Below, piece after piece: positions 30,226 to 45,200 of a stretch of 64,000 nucleotides of DNA. This DNA is from Aphelocoma coerulescens (Eukaryota > Chordata > Aves > Passeriformes > Corvidae), in assembly GCF_041296385.1 (NCBI RefSeq), contig NC_091023.1:25235924-25299923 (forward strand), written 5' to 3'. The notes under the pieces were generated by a model. The model worked only from the letters and a program-made list of their open reading frames with translations. It ran no database searches and was not told the DNA's origin. A program made the translations under genes and the position numbers. Within the stretch, counting starts at the first letter, position 1. Every line of letters starts with the position of its first letter.

Positions 30226-33200
30226 CTGGGGACAGGGAGGGGCTGTTATTCCCTGTGCCAAGGAAAAGATGGAAAACCCAACCCATCTGCTCCGGCACTG
30301 AGCTGGGAATTGTGTTTTCCCAAGGGAAACATGAAGTTTTCTGGATCTCTGCCGGGGCTCCTTCCTGGCAGGAGGGTGGGTGAAGGGCCAGGGAAGCCCC
30401 TTTGGGTTTCTCCAAACTCCAAAATGGTTTGGGGCAGCTGGGATTTTTCCCTCCCTTCCCACAGGGATGGCAAACACCTCTACCCCAAATAACAGAGGGA
30501 TGGGGACAGCCAGTGCCCCACCATTCCCAAAAAAATGCCATTTATGAATTGCAGGGAGGAAGCAAAGCACTTCCCAAAACACAGGAGGAGATCCCAGGAT
30601 ATGAGGTGGCCCTGACACAGCTCCAGCTCCCATCCCAGACTTCCCCCTCACCACTTGCTCTTCATTTTTTTTCCAAGCTTTAATGCTTCAGTCTGGAATC
30701 ACAGTCCTGGTGTGCTGATGCTACCCAGGGCCTCTTCTTTTCCAGCTCCTTTCATCCCACATCTTTACACTTCTGAATAAAATACTCAGAATGTTTTGGA
30801 ACACTTTCTATTTCAGAAGCCCATCCCCAATCATCCCAAAGGAAAATGCTTCCTGAGCCTTGCTGCCAGCAGATGGAGTCCTTTAGGGAACCTGCCCATA
30901 TCCTGCAAGGCTTTTTGTTTTAGCAGTTATTAAATATTAATATTTAAGTGATTCCAAAGTTCTCCCCCTTGTCCAGCCCTCCTGATGGCAAAGACAGATC
31001 TCTGTCCAGCCTGGCCTTGGACACTGCCAGGGATCCAGGGGCAGCCACAGCTTCTCTGGGAAATCCCTTCCAGGGCCTCCCCACCCTCTCAGGGAACAAT
31101 TCCTTCCCAATATCCTGGATGGCAAAAGCTTTAGTCCCAGAATTCTGCTGGAAGAAAAGCCCCACACGCTGCTGATGGTAAATGGGGAGCTGTGAGGGGA
31201 GAGAAATTCCTGCTTCACCTGGTGAGATCCTCGATGTCCACCAGCATGGCATCCTGCTCCGTGTGCAGCTCATCCCGGATCAGCAGCAGCTGCACCAGCT
31301 CCTCGTTCAAGCCTGCTCCAGGGAGAAATGGGGTGAGTTTGGGATGTCCTGGGGGACCCCAGGTTGGGATTTTCCCCACCAAGTGCCACATCCACAGGGC
31401 TTTTAAACCTCTGCAGGGTTGGGGACTCCATCACTGCCCAGGGCTGCACAGCCCTTTCCACTGAGAATATTTACATTTATCCCAGAGAACTGCTCTTAAT
31501 TAAAGGAGACTGACCCCAGAATAATTAAGCAATTACCACTTACTTTCTATCTGTGAGTGAAGGTCATTGACTATCACCTGTAGCTGCCCGATGGTCATGT
31601 CCCTTAGGTCAGTGGGTTTTAAACTTCTCTTCATCAGGCATTCACTGATATGAGGCATATGTGGCAGCTGGAAAGAAATGTTCACTATTTTACTGCTTCC
31701 TTCCAATATTTTACTGTTTCCTTCCAATATTTTACTGTTTCCTTCCAATTATTTCTATTTCTGAGCAGTTTGTCCCCTCAGTTTTGCATCCCCCCCTCAC
31801 AAACAGGCAGCAACGACTCCACCAAATGGAGGCCAAGCATCAACACAACACTGGGCCCAAGGCTCCCAGTCGACCAGGATCAGGAATGTTTGATGGAATA
31901 GGGGGTGAGGGTGATGGTGACAGCCCTGGACAAAGGCAGGAGTGCTCTGGGATGGCATGGGATGGGATGGGATGGGATGGGATGGGATGGGATGGGATGG
32001 GATGGGATGGGATGGGATGGGATGGGATGGGATGGGATGGGATGGGATGGGATGGGATGGGATGAACAGACTCCAGCTCAGAGGATGAGCAGCCTCAAGG
32101 CAGCACCAACCTCCAGCATCCCATTCCCTGCACCCATCCTGCTCCCCTAACTCCTTCCAGCTCCTGAGGCCAATCCCTTCTCCACCTCTCCTCCCCATGT
32201 CTCTCATCCCTGTGAGCCAGAGCCACCAGTGGTGTGGATGTCCCAGGGCTGGAGTCCCCCCTGGGGTCACCCCCGGCCCCACTCACAAGATCCGCTACGG
32301 GCGACTTCTTCCTGTTCTGCTTTTCCACCTCCACCTGCATCTTGGCCATGGGCTTTGCCATAGCCAAGGCCATCTTGGCCTCAGCCTGGAGCTTCTTTTG
32401 CCTGGTGAGGAAGTCCATGTCATCCAGGGACTCCGACTCCTCCTCCGTCGTGTCTCTGTCGGAGTAGGATGAGCTCTGCTTGCTCTGGGGAAGCAAAGAA
32501 GCCACAGCAAAGTTTGACCTATTTTTGTGCTCTTTTCTACGGAACTGTGAAGAGCATGGGTTTATTTTTTTATCTTAATCTGCAAGATTATCTTTGAAAA
32601 TCAGAGTGACTCCCAGATAGGGCTTCTGGGCTTTGAAGGGAAAGAGGAGCCAGCAGATCAGTAGGTGCTGAAAGGCCACACGGGTTGAGCTGGAGGGAAA
32701 CACCTGGGGCTGTGGTGGTGTATCCACTAAGGAATGTCATATCCAAGCAGGAAAAGAGAGGGAAGCTGCCGGGAGCTGATACCACTTCCTATCCATTCCC
32801 TGATTGTTCTCAGGGCCAAAAAGAAAGGCAGGAAGGCAGGAAGGCAGGAAGGCAGGAAGGCAGGAAGGCAGGAAGGCAGGAAGGAAGGAAGGAAGGAAGG
32901 AAGGAAGGAAGGAAGGAAGGAAGGAAGGAAGGAAGAAGGAACCTTCATGTGAAGGTCCACAGCAGCCAGGGGCGTTTCTTATCTGTCCCTCGGCATCTCA
33001 CACTTTACTGAGGGCTGAAAATGCTGCTCTGGGGTTTAGAGTTGCTATTTTAACAGGATCAGCTTCCTCATGGACTCCCTGTGGCTTTCCTGCTCCAGGC
33101 TGAGTTCCCAGACCCACCATGGGTGACAACGGCGTGTCCAGGCTGGTCTCTGTCTTGCTGTCATCTCCATCGCTGTCCTTGTCACTGCCACTGTCGTTCA

Positions 33201-36200
33201 CAAAGCAGATCTGCAGGTTCATCCCACTCTGTAACCTGGGGGAGGACAGGGGGAGGTGGCACCGCCGTCCCCTGGGGCTGGGACTGCCACCAACCCCGTG
33301 CTGGGTCACCAGTTCATCAGGTGACCAGTTCAGCGTGGCACTGGGAACTCACTGCCAGGGCTGCTACCACCATCTGCTGATAAACTGCAGAATTACCCCC
33401 ACGCTGCAGAGGGTTTTGATTCCTTTTTATGATCATTATTTTGGAATATCATTACTCTTTTTGATTATTCAGCTCTGATTACATTAAATAAACTGCATAA
33501 AACACAACAGAAGATATGGAACGTGTTGCTATAAAAATGCATAAATTACTGGCAAATAAAGAGTAAAAAAATTAAAGAGAAATGTATAAAGATAGAATTA
33601 ACATACATAGTAATATATGTCATAAAGTATTTTGTCAGTGGTGGAAATTATTTATTCACTGTTTGTATCCCAGACACTCCTGTAACACAAGAGTTTATTC
33701 CGGTGTTTTCCAGACCCCCCTGCTCCATTGCTGGATTGGGACTGATTAACCCCACCCAGATCCCCCTCCCCAGGAATGATTTTCTCTTGATGCAGTGGAT
33801 CAGGGAAGGGCATCCCAGTGCAGGCTGAGAGAAGGGAAAAGCACTTCTCCAGGTGAGAGATCCCAATCCATCACCACCTGCTGGAGATGGGGAATCCTCC
33901 ACATCCTGCTGCCTGTTATTCCTCATTCCCAGTGTGGTGGGAGCTTGTACTGGTCCTTAGGAACAGCAAACTCCCATTTTCCATCTATTTCTGTGGAGTT
34001 TATTAGCTACTACTACCCTAAAATAAATAAGATAAATAATTGTTTGTGGTGAAGGAGATGAGGCCCTGGCAGAGCAGCTGTGGCTGCCCCTGGATCCCTG
34101 GAATTGTTCCAGGCTGGGCTGGATGGGGCTGGGAGCAGCCTGGGATAGTGGGAAGTGTCCCTGCCCATGGATAGGGAATTGGATGAGCTTTAAGGTCCCT
34201 TCCAACCCAAGCATTCCACGATCCTGCTCTATAATTCCATACGAAAACATGGGAGCCACGTCCTGCAAAGGTTCCTGCAGGTCCTGGAACAGGGAATACT
34301 TCTCCTGGATTATAAATATTAACAAACACCAAAGCCTTCAGGCACAGCTGGCAGTTTCTGGGAGCACAGCTGCCAGACCATGATGAGCTGCGTTAATTAG
34401 AGCCGTGCTCTAATTATCAGACAGCAGCTCCTGGTTCAGCTGTAACTACACACAGCAAAGCTGTTTTCCCTTTCACACGATCTGCAGCTCAAATTAATTC
34501 CACGACTGTACCTGTCCCCTGGAACAGCAGGATTCCTCCTGGATTCCTGCCTCCCTAAGACTCCTTTCTTCTCCCACTCCATGGCAACAGGCAGAGCTTC
34601 GCTCCCAGCATGGGAGGTGTTGGATGCTTCACCCAGCTGAACACAAACAGGACTTTCTGGAGTGTATTTGATGCAAAAATCTTAAAAATCCAAGTGAGGA
34701 ACCCGTGAGCAGCTCCAGGGATGGAGCCATGTCTGAAGCAGAGCTTGGGGATGTGGCGGGGAGGCAGGAGGCCATGTTAGAGCTTATTTTGTCCATTCTC
34801 TGGTGCTTTCTGAGCATGAATCACAGAATTCCAGAATCATGGAGGCTGGAATTCCCAAATGGTTTGGGTTGGAAGGGACCCTAAAGTCCATTTTATTCCA
34901 CTCCCTGCCATGGGCAGGGACACCTTCCATTATCCCAGGCTGCTCCAAGCCCTGTCCAACCTGGTCTTGGATGCTTCCAGGGATCCAGGGGCAGCCACAG
35001 CTCCCCTGGGACACCTGTTCCAAATCCTGAATGAAAACCTGAAGGAAACCTCATCCAAAAAACTTCACTTCATTTCCTTTATCCCCTAAACATCCAAATA
35101 CCTTTCTACCCACTTTTAAAGGAGGATTTTCCCACATCATTTACGAGTATTCACATAGCACACAAGTGCTGCAAAGAAAACAAGGAAAACTCAGGAATAT
35201 GGCTGAAAGCAAAGAGTGAGAGATGATCCTGGGATGTCCCACCGGAGAGATCTCCCACTTCCCAGGCTGCCCTGAGGTTTTGGGCTCTGGCTTACCGGGA
35301 GGACAGGCTGGGCTTGCCGCTCTTGCTGCAGCTCGTGTAGAGCCCGGGGCCATCGTCGAAAAAACTGCCCAGAGCCAACTTCTGCCGGATGGACTCGCGC
35401 TCATTCTTCTGGGCCTGCAGGGGAGGGACAGCGAGGGATGAGCTCGGGGAGGGACAGGGAGGGATGAGCTCGGGAAGGGACAGCGAGGGATGAGCTCGGG
35501 GAGGGACAGCGAGGGATGAGCTCTGGGAAGGGACAGCGAGGGATGAGTTTGGGAAGGGACAGCGAGGGATGAGCTCGGGGAGGGACAGCGAGGGATGAGC
35601 TCGGGGAGGGACAGCGAGGGATGAGCTCTGGGAAGGGATAGGGAGAGATGAGCTCAGGGAAGGGACGGCGAAGGATGAGCTCAGGAAGGGAGAGTGAGGG
35701 ATGAGCTCGGGAAGGGAGAGTGAGGGATGAGCTCGGGAAGGGACAGCAAGGGACGAGCTCTGGGAGGGACAACGAGGGATGAGCTCGGGAAGGGACAGCG
35801 AGGGATGAGCTCGGGAAGGGACAGCGAGGGATGAGCTCGGGAAGGGACAGGGAGGGATGAGCTCGGGAAGGGACAGGGAGGGATGAGTTTGGGAAGGGAC
35901 AGGGAGGGATGAGTTTAGGAAGGGACAGGGAGGGATGAGCTCGGGAAGGGACAGCGAGGGATGAGCTCGGGGAGGGACAGGGAGGGATGAGTTTGGGAAG
36001 GGACAGGGAGGGATGAGTTTGGGAAGGGACAGGGAGGGATGAGTTTGGGAAGGGACAGGGAGGGATGAGTTTGGGAAGGGACAGGGAGGGATGAGCTCTG
36101 GGAAGGGATGGGGAGAGATGAGCTCAGGGAAGGGACAGCGAGGGATGAGCTCTGGGAAGGGACAGGGAGGGATGAGCTCTGGGAAGGGACAGGGAGGGAT

Positions 36201-39200
36201 GAGCTCGGGAAGGGACAGCGAGGGATGAGCTCGGGAAGGGACAGCGAGGGATGAGCTCGGGAAGGGACAGGGAGGGATGAGCTCGGGAAGGGACAGGGAG
36301 GGATGAGTTTGGGAAGGGACAGGGAGGGATGAGCTCGGGAAGGGACAGGGAGGGATGAGCTCTGGCCAGGCCAGGGCACGGGAAGGGGACGTGTCCCACC
36401 AGCCCCACCACCACGCTCAGATGTTCAGAGTCTCCCAAGCATTCCACGCTTGGGTGAACCACAGAGCCCATCCCAGCCAGAATCTCCAATTGCATCTCTC
36501 TCCACATGGAATCAAAGAATGGTTTGGGTTCGGAAGGACCTTAAAGATCATCTGATTCCAACCCAAACTTGCTGACAGATACATCCCTATATATTCGCCA
36601 ATATCTGTACCTATATCCACACACAGCCACCCCCATCAGCATCTTCCACCTCCCTGAGCAGCTTCCCAACCCACACAAATCCCTCTCCTGCCAGCATGCC
36701 CAGGGATGGATTTTGATGGTGGTCATCAAATTACCCCTGGGTTTAAAGATGGATTTTAATATAGAAATAGAAAGAAGAAATAGAAATAGAAATAGAAATA
36801 GAAATAGAAATAGAAATAGAAATAGAAATAGAAATAGAAATAGAAATAGAAATAGAAATAGAATGTGTGGGGGGTTTAAAATAGCAATCAACAAAATGAT
36901 TTGAAATTTAATCCCTGACCAGTAATTCTGTAATCAATGTGCAGTCAATGCAAATCTCAGATCTAGATTCAAAATCCTCCCCGGAGTCTGTCACTAATGG
37001 ATCACGTGCCACCCCTGACAACAAATTCAGGAAGTTATTGATAGAAGGAACACTTGGAAGGCCTCAAACATTTAATTACAAAATAACACTTAATCCCCAA
37101 TCCAGAAAACACAGCAAAAAGAAACATTGCAGGCAGGGCTGGGCTGCTTCCATGGGGTTAATTCATGGAGTTGTGCTTCCCATATCCCACCTCAGGAAAA
37201 ATAAAGCACCTTTTTGTACAAAGAAGTGTGACAAAATGCAAATTATTAACCTAAAATAATTAATGATTTAATTCCAGCTCCAGTGCTGATTGCACACATT
37301 ACTACCCTGCCCATTAAATTGTCAATCCCTTCCCTAAATACTTCATTTACAACCTAACTCCTTTTATTTCAAATCCTTAAAATAATAAAAGAAACCCCAC
37401 AACACCAAGTGGTACCGAGTTTTTGGGTTGAGCTCCAGGTCTCCGAAATTCTACCAGACCATTGTGTTTTTAGGTTTCAATAATCAATACCTCAAATACC
37501 TACATGGAGATGGATTTAGGATTAAAAATAACCAGCCCTGCTGGGCACAGCAGAACAGAGGAAAAAAAAATAAGGAAAAATGAGGGAAAATAATTTTTAA
37601 TGGATTGGAAGCAGAACGAGGGAGGTTGGTGCCAGCTCCTCATGCTGCCCATCTCAGGATGCCCACGGCTGTGCCACTGCACCAATATTCCACCAAGCCC
37701 TGGAAATTTCCCCTTTCCCAGCTCAGATGATCCTCTCCCACATCCTCCCGTCTAAATTTGATTTTCCTTGTGCTCCAAGCGAAATCCAGCGCCCACAGCC
37801 CATCCCCACCTCCTCCTGCCCAGCCTCCACTCCAGCTGGGACCTCTCCCTCCTCTGGCATCCCCACCTCCTCCGTGGGCACCAAAAGCTGCTCTTTTCCC
37901 ATTAAAATACAGGCAGAACTGGACATTTTCCCTCCTTCCCGACGGATCTGCCTCTCCAGATCTGTTTTAATTCTGCTGTTTCCCACCAGGCCCCGCTGCT
38001 CCCAGGCTGACATCTGTACATTTAATCAATGTGCAATTTGTTTTCTCCACCAGGTCATTACTGAGGATTCTAAATAACTCCGCTCCCAGGACTGAGCTGG
38101 GAAGATCCCATTTTCCAAGGCAGGCCCAGGGTAACGACCATAAAGAAATCAAGAGTCCTATTTGTTATTATAAAATGGGGAGCAGTTACTGAGGAATAAA
38201 ATACACCTGAGGGAACTGGGCTTTAGGCTTTGGATAAATTACCTAACAGCTGAAATCCAGAGCTGGGGATGGAAAAATATAAATGGAGAAGGGAAACAGC
38301 AAGGGGGGGGGTTGACTATCAAATATTCTGGCTTGGTATAGAAGGAATAATGGACAAATCCTCAAAATGCAAAGGTAATTCCAAGGAAAGCATAACCCCA
38401 TGGTACTTAAATGTGTATTTTGGCACTGACTCAAAAAATAAAAGCATTTCTGCTCTGTGCAGAGTGAGGACAATTCCGTTCTCACAGGGATTTTGAACAA
38501 AAAAGCTGCTTTTGATTTTTAAGGGAAAACAGAACAATCCAGGGCGGATGTTTTCCTTCTTCCCCCTGACCTTCCCACTCGGAAGGGCAGCAGCCACCTG
38601 TGCCGGAGCCAGGAATGAGAACACAATGTCAGGTCTGGCTGTGGCTGCTCCAGGGAAAAGGCCAACATATCCCAGAATCCTGGAATGGGTTGGGCTGGAA
38701 GGGATCCCAAAGCTCATCCCATTTCCTGTTCACGGGCAGGGACACCTTCCACTGTCCCAGGCTGCTCCAAGCCCCAATGTCCATCCTGGCCTTGGGCACT
38801 GCCAGGGATCCAGGGGCAGCCCCAGCTGCTCTGGGAATTCCATCCCAGCCCCTCACAGGGAACAATTCCTTCCCAATCTCCCATCCAGCCCTGCCCTCTG
38901 GCACTGGGAAGCCATTCCCTGAGTCCTGTCCCTCCATCCCTTGTCCCCAGTCCCTCTGCAGCTCTCCTGGAGCCCCTTTAGGCCCTGCAAGGGGCTCTGA
39001 GCTCTCCCTGGAGTTTTCCCTTCTCCAGGTGAACATTCCCAGCTCTCCCAGCCTGGCTCCAGAGGGGCTCCAGCCTTGGAACAGCTCCATGCTCCCTCTG
39101 GACTCCCTCTAGCACCTCCACATCCTCCTGCTGGGCCTCCAGCTCTGGTGCAGCTCTGCAGGAGGGGTCTCAGGAGAGGGGACCAGAGAGGGAGAATCCC

Positions 39201-42200
39201 TCCCCACACATCCTCCGGCACCAAACACTGCAGGAGCACTGGGACACCCAGCAGGAGCACTGGGACACCCAACCAGGAGCACTGGGACACCCGGCAGGAG
39301 CACTGGGACACCTGGCCAGAAGCACTGGGACACCCGACCAGGAGCACTGGGACACCCGGCAGGAGCACTGGGACACCTGGCCAGGAGCACTGGGACACCT
39401 GACCAGGAGCACTGGGACACCCAGCAGGAGCACTGGGACACCCGGCCAGGCCACCAGGGCTATTTTTGCCCGGCTCTGTCATTCCCAGCCCTGGACCAGG
39501 ACTATATTTAAAGTCCCAGAGCCACAGGCAGTGCCTCGTTTTATCTCTGCCCAGCACAGGGACTATTCTGGGATTTACACACAAATGAGAACCACAGAAA
39601 ATGTGGTTTTATCTCCTTTTTTTTTTTTTTTTCCCACGGGGTAAAAGCAACCCCAAGTCAAACTCGTGTGTTTTGAGCCACGTCACGAATTGCTTTAAAA
39701 TCCCGGGGGTTTCCAGGTAGAACAATGCCTTTGGAAACTTCTCCCGGTATTTTGTTCATCACCAGGAGATAGGGAAACAAGGAGGGAGTTAGCTTTGCTG
39801 CCCTGTGCCAGCACTTCGAAAACCACGGAGTTTCCCTTGCTGCAGCCCCCGAATCCCACCGGCCTGGGCGGGATTTGGGCAGCATTCCCGCAGCATTCCC
39901 GCGGGTCCCGCCTGGTGGCACACAAAGGCCCCTTTCTGTCCCTTTTTGTCCCTTACCTTTTTATAGCTCCCCTCCCCGGGCGGCGGGGCTGCTTTCCTGA
40001 TGACGTCACCCATTCCATCATCCCCCTCCCGGCTCATCTCCCTCGCTCCCGGCTCCTCAGGCGGCCGCTGGATCGCTCCCGATCCCGAAGGGACATCTCA
40101 GTCCTCGCCAGCCGCCACCATGGGATGAAGGGCTCGCTCCACAGGCGCTTCCCAGGCCAGGATGCTTTTCCAGCACCTCTCTGCTCCCGGCCGTCCAAGG
40201 AGCACCTTGGTTTTCCCAAATAAAGTCAGGGAGCCCCAGGCGGCGGAGGCTCGGCGGGGCTGGGAAGCCGCGTCCTTCTGCAGCCACTGCCAGCGCCGGA
40301 TAAAAATAACCCCGAGCCTGCACAAGGGCAGGAAAAATCCCGGTGTCTGGTGTCAAAATCCCGGCCTGGCAGCGCTGCCCGCCCGGAGCAAGGGGCTTTC
40401 TCCTGGGGCTTTTCCCCAGGGAAGGTATCCCGGTGAATTCCCAGCCACGGCTGGGGGTCCCGGTCCATCCATCACAGGAGGGGCAGCGATGGGAACCGCG
40501 GGATGGAATTTTCGCTCCACGCAAACCCCACCAGCAAGGACCCCACGGAGCTCTTTTCTGGCTAAATCGGCTTTTGCAGGTGCAAAAAAAATCCTCAATT
40601 TCTTGGAATTAAATAGCAGAGGCACCCAGTCCCACATCCTGTGGGTGTGCAGAGCCTGGGGATCCCCAAAAACTCCAGCTCTGGCTCCTGGGGGGACTGG
40701 CAGCCCCCAAACCTGGAGCTTCCAGCTCCTGCCTCCAGCATTCCTGCCTGGAGATCCGGCCTTCCCAACGCCGCCACCGACCTCCTCCCGCACAAATCCC
40801 GCTCTGTCCTTGCCGAGACCCCATCCCAGTGGGAAAGGTTTGTCGGGATCAGCTGCAGGGAGAGGCAGAGCACAGCTCAGGGCAGGCATTCCCAAAAGGA
40901 ATCCTTAGGAAAATGGAATTATGCCACAGTTTCTCCTCACAACCTGGCACAGCAGCAAGAAAAATCCTGATTTTTGGTGGAACACTACAGATAAATAATT
41001 TTAATTGCCCTACAACGTTTAATGAGATATCCAAGCCATGCTGACATCATTCCACCCCAAATGCAAATCCCAGTTAAATTCCCAGCTCTAACAACACCCA
41101 AATGATGCATCCCAGCACAAATCTACTCCGAATTTTCAGGGAAAAAACAGCAATAATTAATGTTCAATTCCACTCTTGTCCCTGGATCGTGCTTTGCAAC
41201 TGTAATTCCCAAATGAAACAAAGTCATTCTCTGGATATTTCCTTATTTTCAGTTCCCCTCCGCCGCTGACTCATTGTGTCTTTTCCTGCTGTTGCTAAAT
41301 CCACTTCCTCTCCCGGATGGGGATGGATCCTGACACAATAAATCCCAAATAAATAAATCATGGCACAGCCCCAGGGGAGCATGTGGTGGCCAGGAGCCCC
41401 GGGCCGGGGCTGAGCCTGGGATTTGTCGCACGAGTCCCCTCCCGGTTTGTGACAATCCTGCATCACCCTGTCCTCATCCATTGGGGATGTCCCCACATCC
41501 CCTCCCTGGCTGGGCTGCGGTGCCCACCCCTGCAAAGTGACACCAGAGCCACCCCCAAGGGGAGGAAGTGACACAGCCCTGAAGCCAGAAATAGAAATAA
41601 ATATATTCAACCCTTGTCACCCGCAGTTTTCAGGATGTTTTGTCGGCCATCCCAGCTCTCGGGCCAGCTCACCTCTGCCCTGCCCTCCTGGGAAGCGCCA
41701 GGACTCTGCAGAGGGGCATTCCCAGATCTGATCCCAGTCTCCAGGCAAAACCCTGCATCCAGGAGCTATTCCAGGCCAAGGGAGAAACCCCAGACCTGGC
41801 TGAGAAGCACCCCTGGAACCACGGCTGGGGGCACATTTGGGGCCCCCCTCAGTGCCAGGACCTGCTCCCTTGGGATGGGCACCTCCGTGCTGGAAAAGGC
41901 CGATTTAAATGTGGGATATCCAAAGGGAAAGGGATTTGGGGATTCTCTCAGCGCAGGGACCAAACCCTCTGGTGTTCAGCTGCTTCCCCAGGGGCTGCCT
42001 GACCCACAGCCACCATTGCCCTCTGCCTGGAACATCCCCAAAAAGGGCTCCATGCTGGCATCAGTGCCCAAGGAATGCAGATCCCACTCCCCTCTCCACG
42101 GGCACAGCTCCTGCAGCAGCCGCCGGCAATGCCGGAGAGGGAAGAGCCTGATTTCCTTTTTCCAGCACGAAGGGAAAGCTCAGAGCAGCAAAATCTGGAG

Positions 42201-45200
42201 CAGGTCAGCTGGGGGGTCCCTGGGATGGGAGCACATGGAACTAGGAGCACTGCCAGGAACGCCGGGATGGGCATGGAAGTGCTTAAATCATCCCTAAGTG
42301 AGGCGACGAAATAGGGCACAGCCAGTTTGGGGTGCTCGGAGCACGCCCCAATGGCTCAAGGACAAGAAAGCAGCAAAATTCTCCTTTCCTGAGTGTAAAA
42401 GCATTGCTGGGGTCAGTGAAATCCCCCCAGGGCTGGGGTGTGCTCCAGAGGGAAGGAATCCCCCCTTCCTGCTGGGATCAGCTCCCAAACACCACTGGAT
42501 CCCAAGGGAGGAGAGGAAGCCCCTGAGTTCCCAGCAGAGATCAAGGAAAGCCCTCCAAGCTGCCCAAATCGTGTTCGTACCCAGGACAGAGGGTGGACGT
42601 AAATTCCAGGATTATGGAATCTCAGGTTGCCACAACTACCAGGAGAGACTCTTTACAAGAGCACGGGGTGACAGGACAGGGACAAATGGTTTTAAACTGA
42701 AAGAGAGCAGGAATAGATGGGATATTGGGAATAAATTCCTCCCTGGGAGGGCGGTGGGGCCCTGGAATGGAATTCCCAGAGCAGCTGTGGCTGCCCCTGG
42801 ATCCGTGGAAGCATCCAAGGCCAGGCTGGATGGGGCTCGGAGCAGCCTGGGACAGTGGGAAGTGTCCCTGCCAGTGGGGATGGGCTTTAAGGCCCCTTTC
42901 AATCCAAACTATTCTGGGATTCTGCAATTCCATTCCACAAAACCTTGAACTTATTGCCAATCTTGGAATAAACCTCTCCCACCCATCCCTTCTCAACACA
43001 AAGCACCTGTAAGTCTATAAAATTTCGGGATGAGCTGGCCCAAGGCCTCCCTCTGGTGATGCTTCCCTGAGCTTTAGCACACTCCAAGTGCTTTTCCACC
43101 ACTTGGCAGAGCCTTTTTTTGGGATCTGTGTCCAAACAAGGCCCCAGAGCTCCCTGACAAAGGCTCTGTTCTATTGTCACTGCCGTGGATGTGGGGCAGT
43201 GGCACGGAGCTGTACCAGGCTGCAGCCTCTCTCCATGGGCAAGGGGCCAGGCCAGCAGCTCTCCAGCTTTTGCACACTGGATTTTCATGGAATCTGGGGC
43301 TTTCCCCAAGGCCTGTCCCTTGGGGTTATATTTTGCCACCAGAAGTTGCACTCACTTTAAAGAAAAGGATGATGACAGCTGATTTCTGGACCCTCCAAAC
43401 CCCTCCTGAGATCAAACCAAAGAAACCTCATAAAGTCTCCAATTCTTTTAAGTTGTTTTTTTTTTTTAAATGAGCACTCTGCATTTTAAGCCTGTGAATT
43501 TTATGGATTAATTCCGTGCTTCAGTGGGATCCTGGGAGGGGTGAGGGGCACCCAGCCTTGCCTGGTCCATCCCTGGGGCTTCCAGCCTGATCCAAAGTGT
43601 CACCAGCACCTTCCCACGCCACAGGAACACCAGCACCTCCCTGCCACAGGGTTATCCAACAGATCCCTCTCAAAAACAGACAGACAAAGTCAATCCCAAT
43701 AGCTGGACACATCTCACATCCCAGGAAAACCCACAGATCCAAGCAGGATCAGCCCCACCCCCTGCCCCACCTCAGAGACAATTTCTGAGCCAATAAAATC
43801 TCTTTTCTCCTCAGATCTCTTTTCCTTCTTAATTTTCCTCGCACGTGTGGAGCCTGGAACCATCTCCAGAGCGACCCTGCTGCCAGCAGATAGCTCAGCT
43901 CGTGCCTGGTGCCAAAACACGGAGCCAAATCCCGTTCCCAGGGGCAACTGGGAGGCTCCTGCCTCAGGCACGGGCACTGGGTGCCCCTGCCTTCTCTGCT
44001 TTCAGTCGGGAATTTAAAAATCCATGATTTAGACACGTCACCCACTTTGCCACAGTGATGGCAAAAAACCATGGATAGAGCCAGGAGGAGGCTGAGGAGC
44101 CCAGCTCTGCTCCATGGACCTGCTGAAAATGCGGATTTACAAAGCAAACTGGAGGCCCGGCTGAGGCTGAGGGCCAGTAAAGCCCAGCTGAACCACGCAG
44201 CAGAGTAAAACCTTTATTTCTGGGCTAAAGCCTGGATTTGCACGCTGGGTTTTTATTCCATGTGGGCTCAGGAGCTCACGAAACATCGCTCAGTGGGCAC
44301 CAGCCAAGGTTCTCTGGGTCAGACCGCAGGAGGAATTACAGAGCCCTGCATGAAATGTTCGATATAGGAAAATAAACTGGAATAAATAGGAAAAGAAACA
44401 AAACGAAGGGAAAAATCCATGGCATGGATCAGCATCCAGCCGGATTCCAGGATGCATCTGTGGAAAAGACGACAGATGCTGGGACCTCCAGACCATGGAG
44501 GGTCCGGCCTAAATTCAAGGAATTCACCTGACTCAGCCACATCTGAACCCCAGCAGAGCCCAGGGCCACCTGCATTTCCCAGCCCATTTCTGGGGGAATC
44601 AGGGATTTGAGGCAAGGAATGGCACACGACAGGAATTTCCTCCTCTTCCTCAGCACCTGCCCCATTCCCAGCTCCCTCCCTGCCACGGATTTGGTGACCC
44701 AGCCATGACCTGGGCACGTCAGAGTTTTCCTGCCAGAATCCTTCAAAACAAACCCCTTTTCAAGTTTTCCCAGGCGCTGGCTTGTTCCTCTCTTTGATTT
44801 ATTTTTAGTTCCTTTAACAGCTCCAAAAAAGGGGTGTGAGGAGGGAGCAGAGCAGATTAAACACTGCCACCCCCTCCCGCGGGCAGCCACCAAAATCCCA
44901 TCATTGCTGCCTTCCAGTGTGATCCCAAACCCCGGGACTGCCATCCACAAAAGGATTAAAGCTCGGCCTTCGGGTTAATGGGGTTGCGAGGGGGCTGGGG
45001 TTGCTCTTAATCTCTGCAGCACCCTAGGAAGGTTTGGGAACAGATTTAAATTGAAAAGATGTTTCCCTGCATGTTTTCTTCTTAAGATTTGCCTGCTTTC
45101 TGGCTGGTTTCCTTCTAATATTTATGGGTTTGGAGGGCACCGATCCATAAACAAGCAGGGGATGGAAGCAGGGAAAGGCGGCAGCACTGTCGCAGTAACA

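Noticed and set aside
35401..36379. Repetitive Ser/Leu/Pro frames of over 120 codons at 35.4-36.4 kb
   Set aside because: The 27-base repeat is a multiple of three and so stays open; it lies in a SCHIP1 intron.
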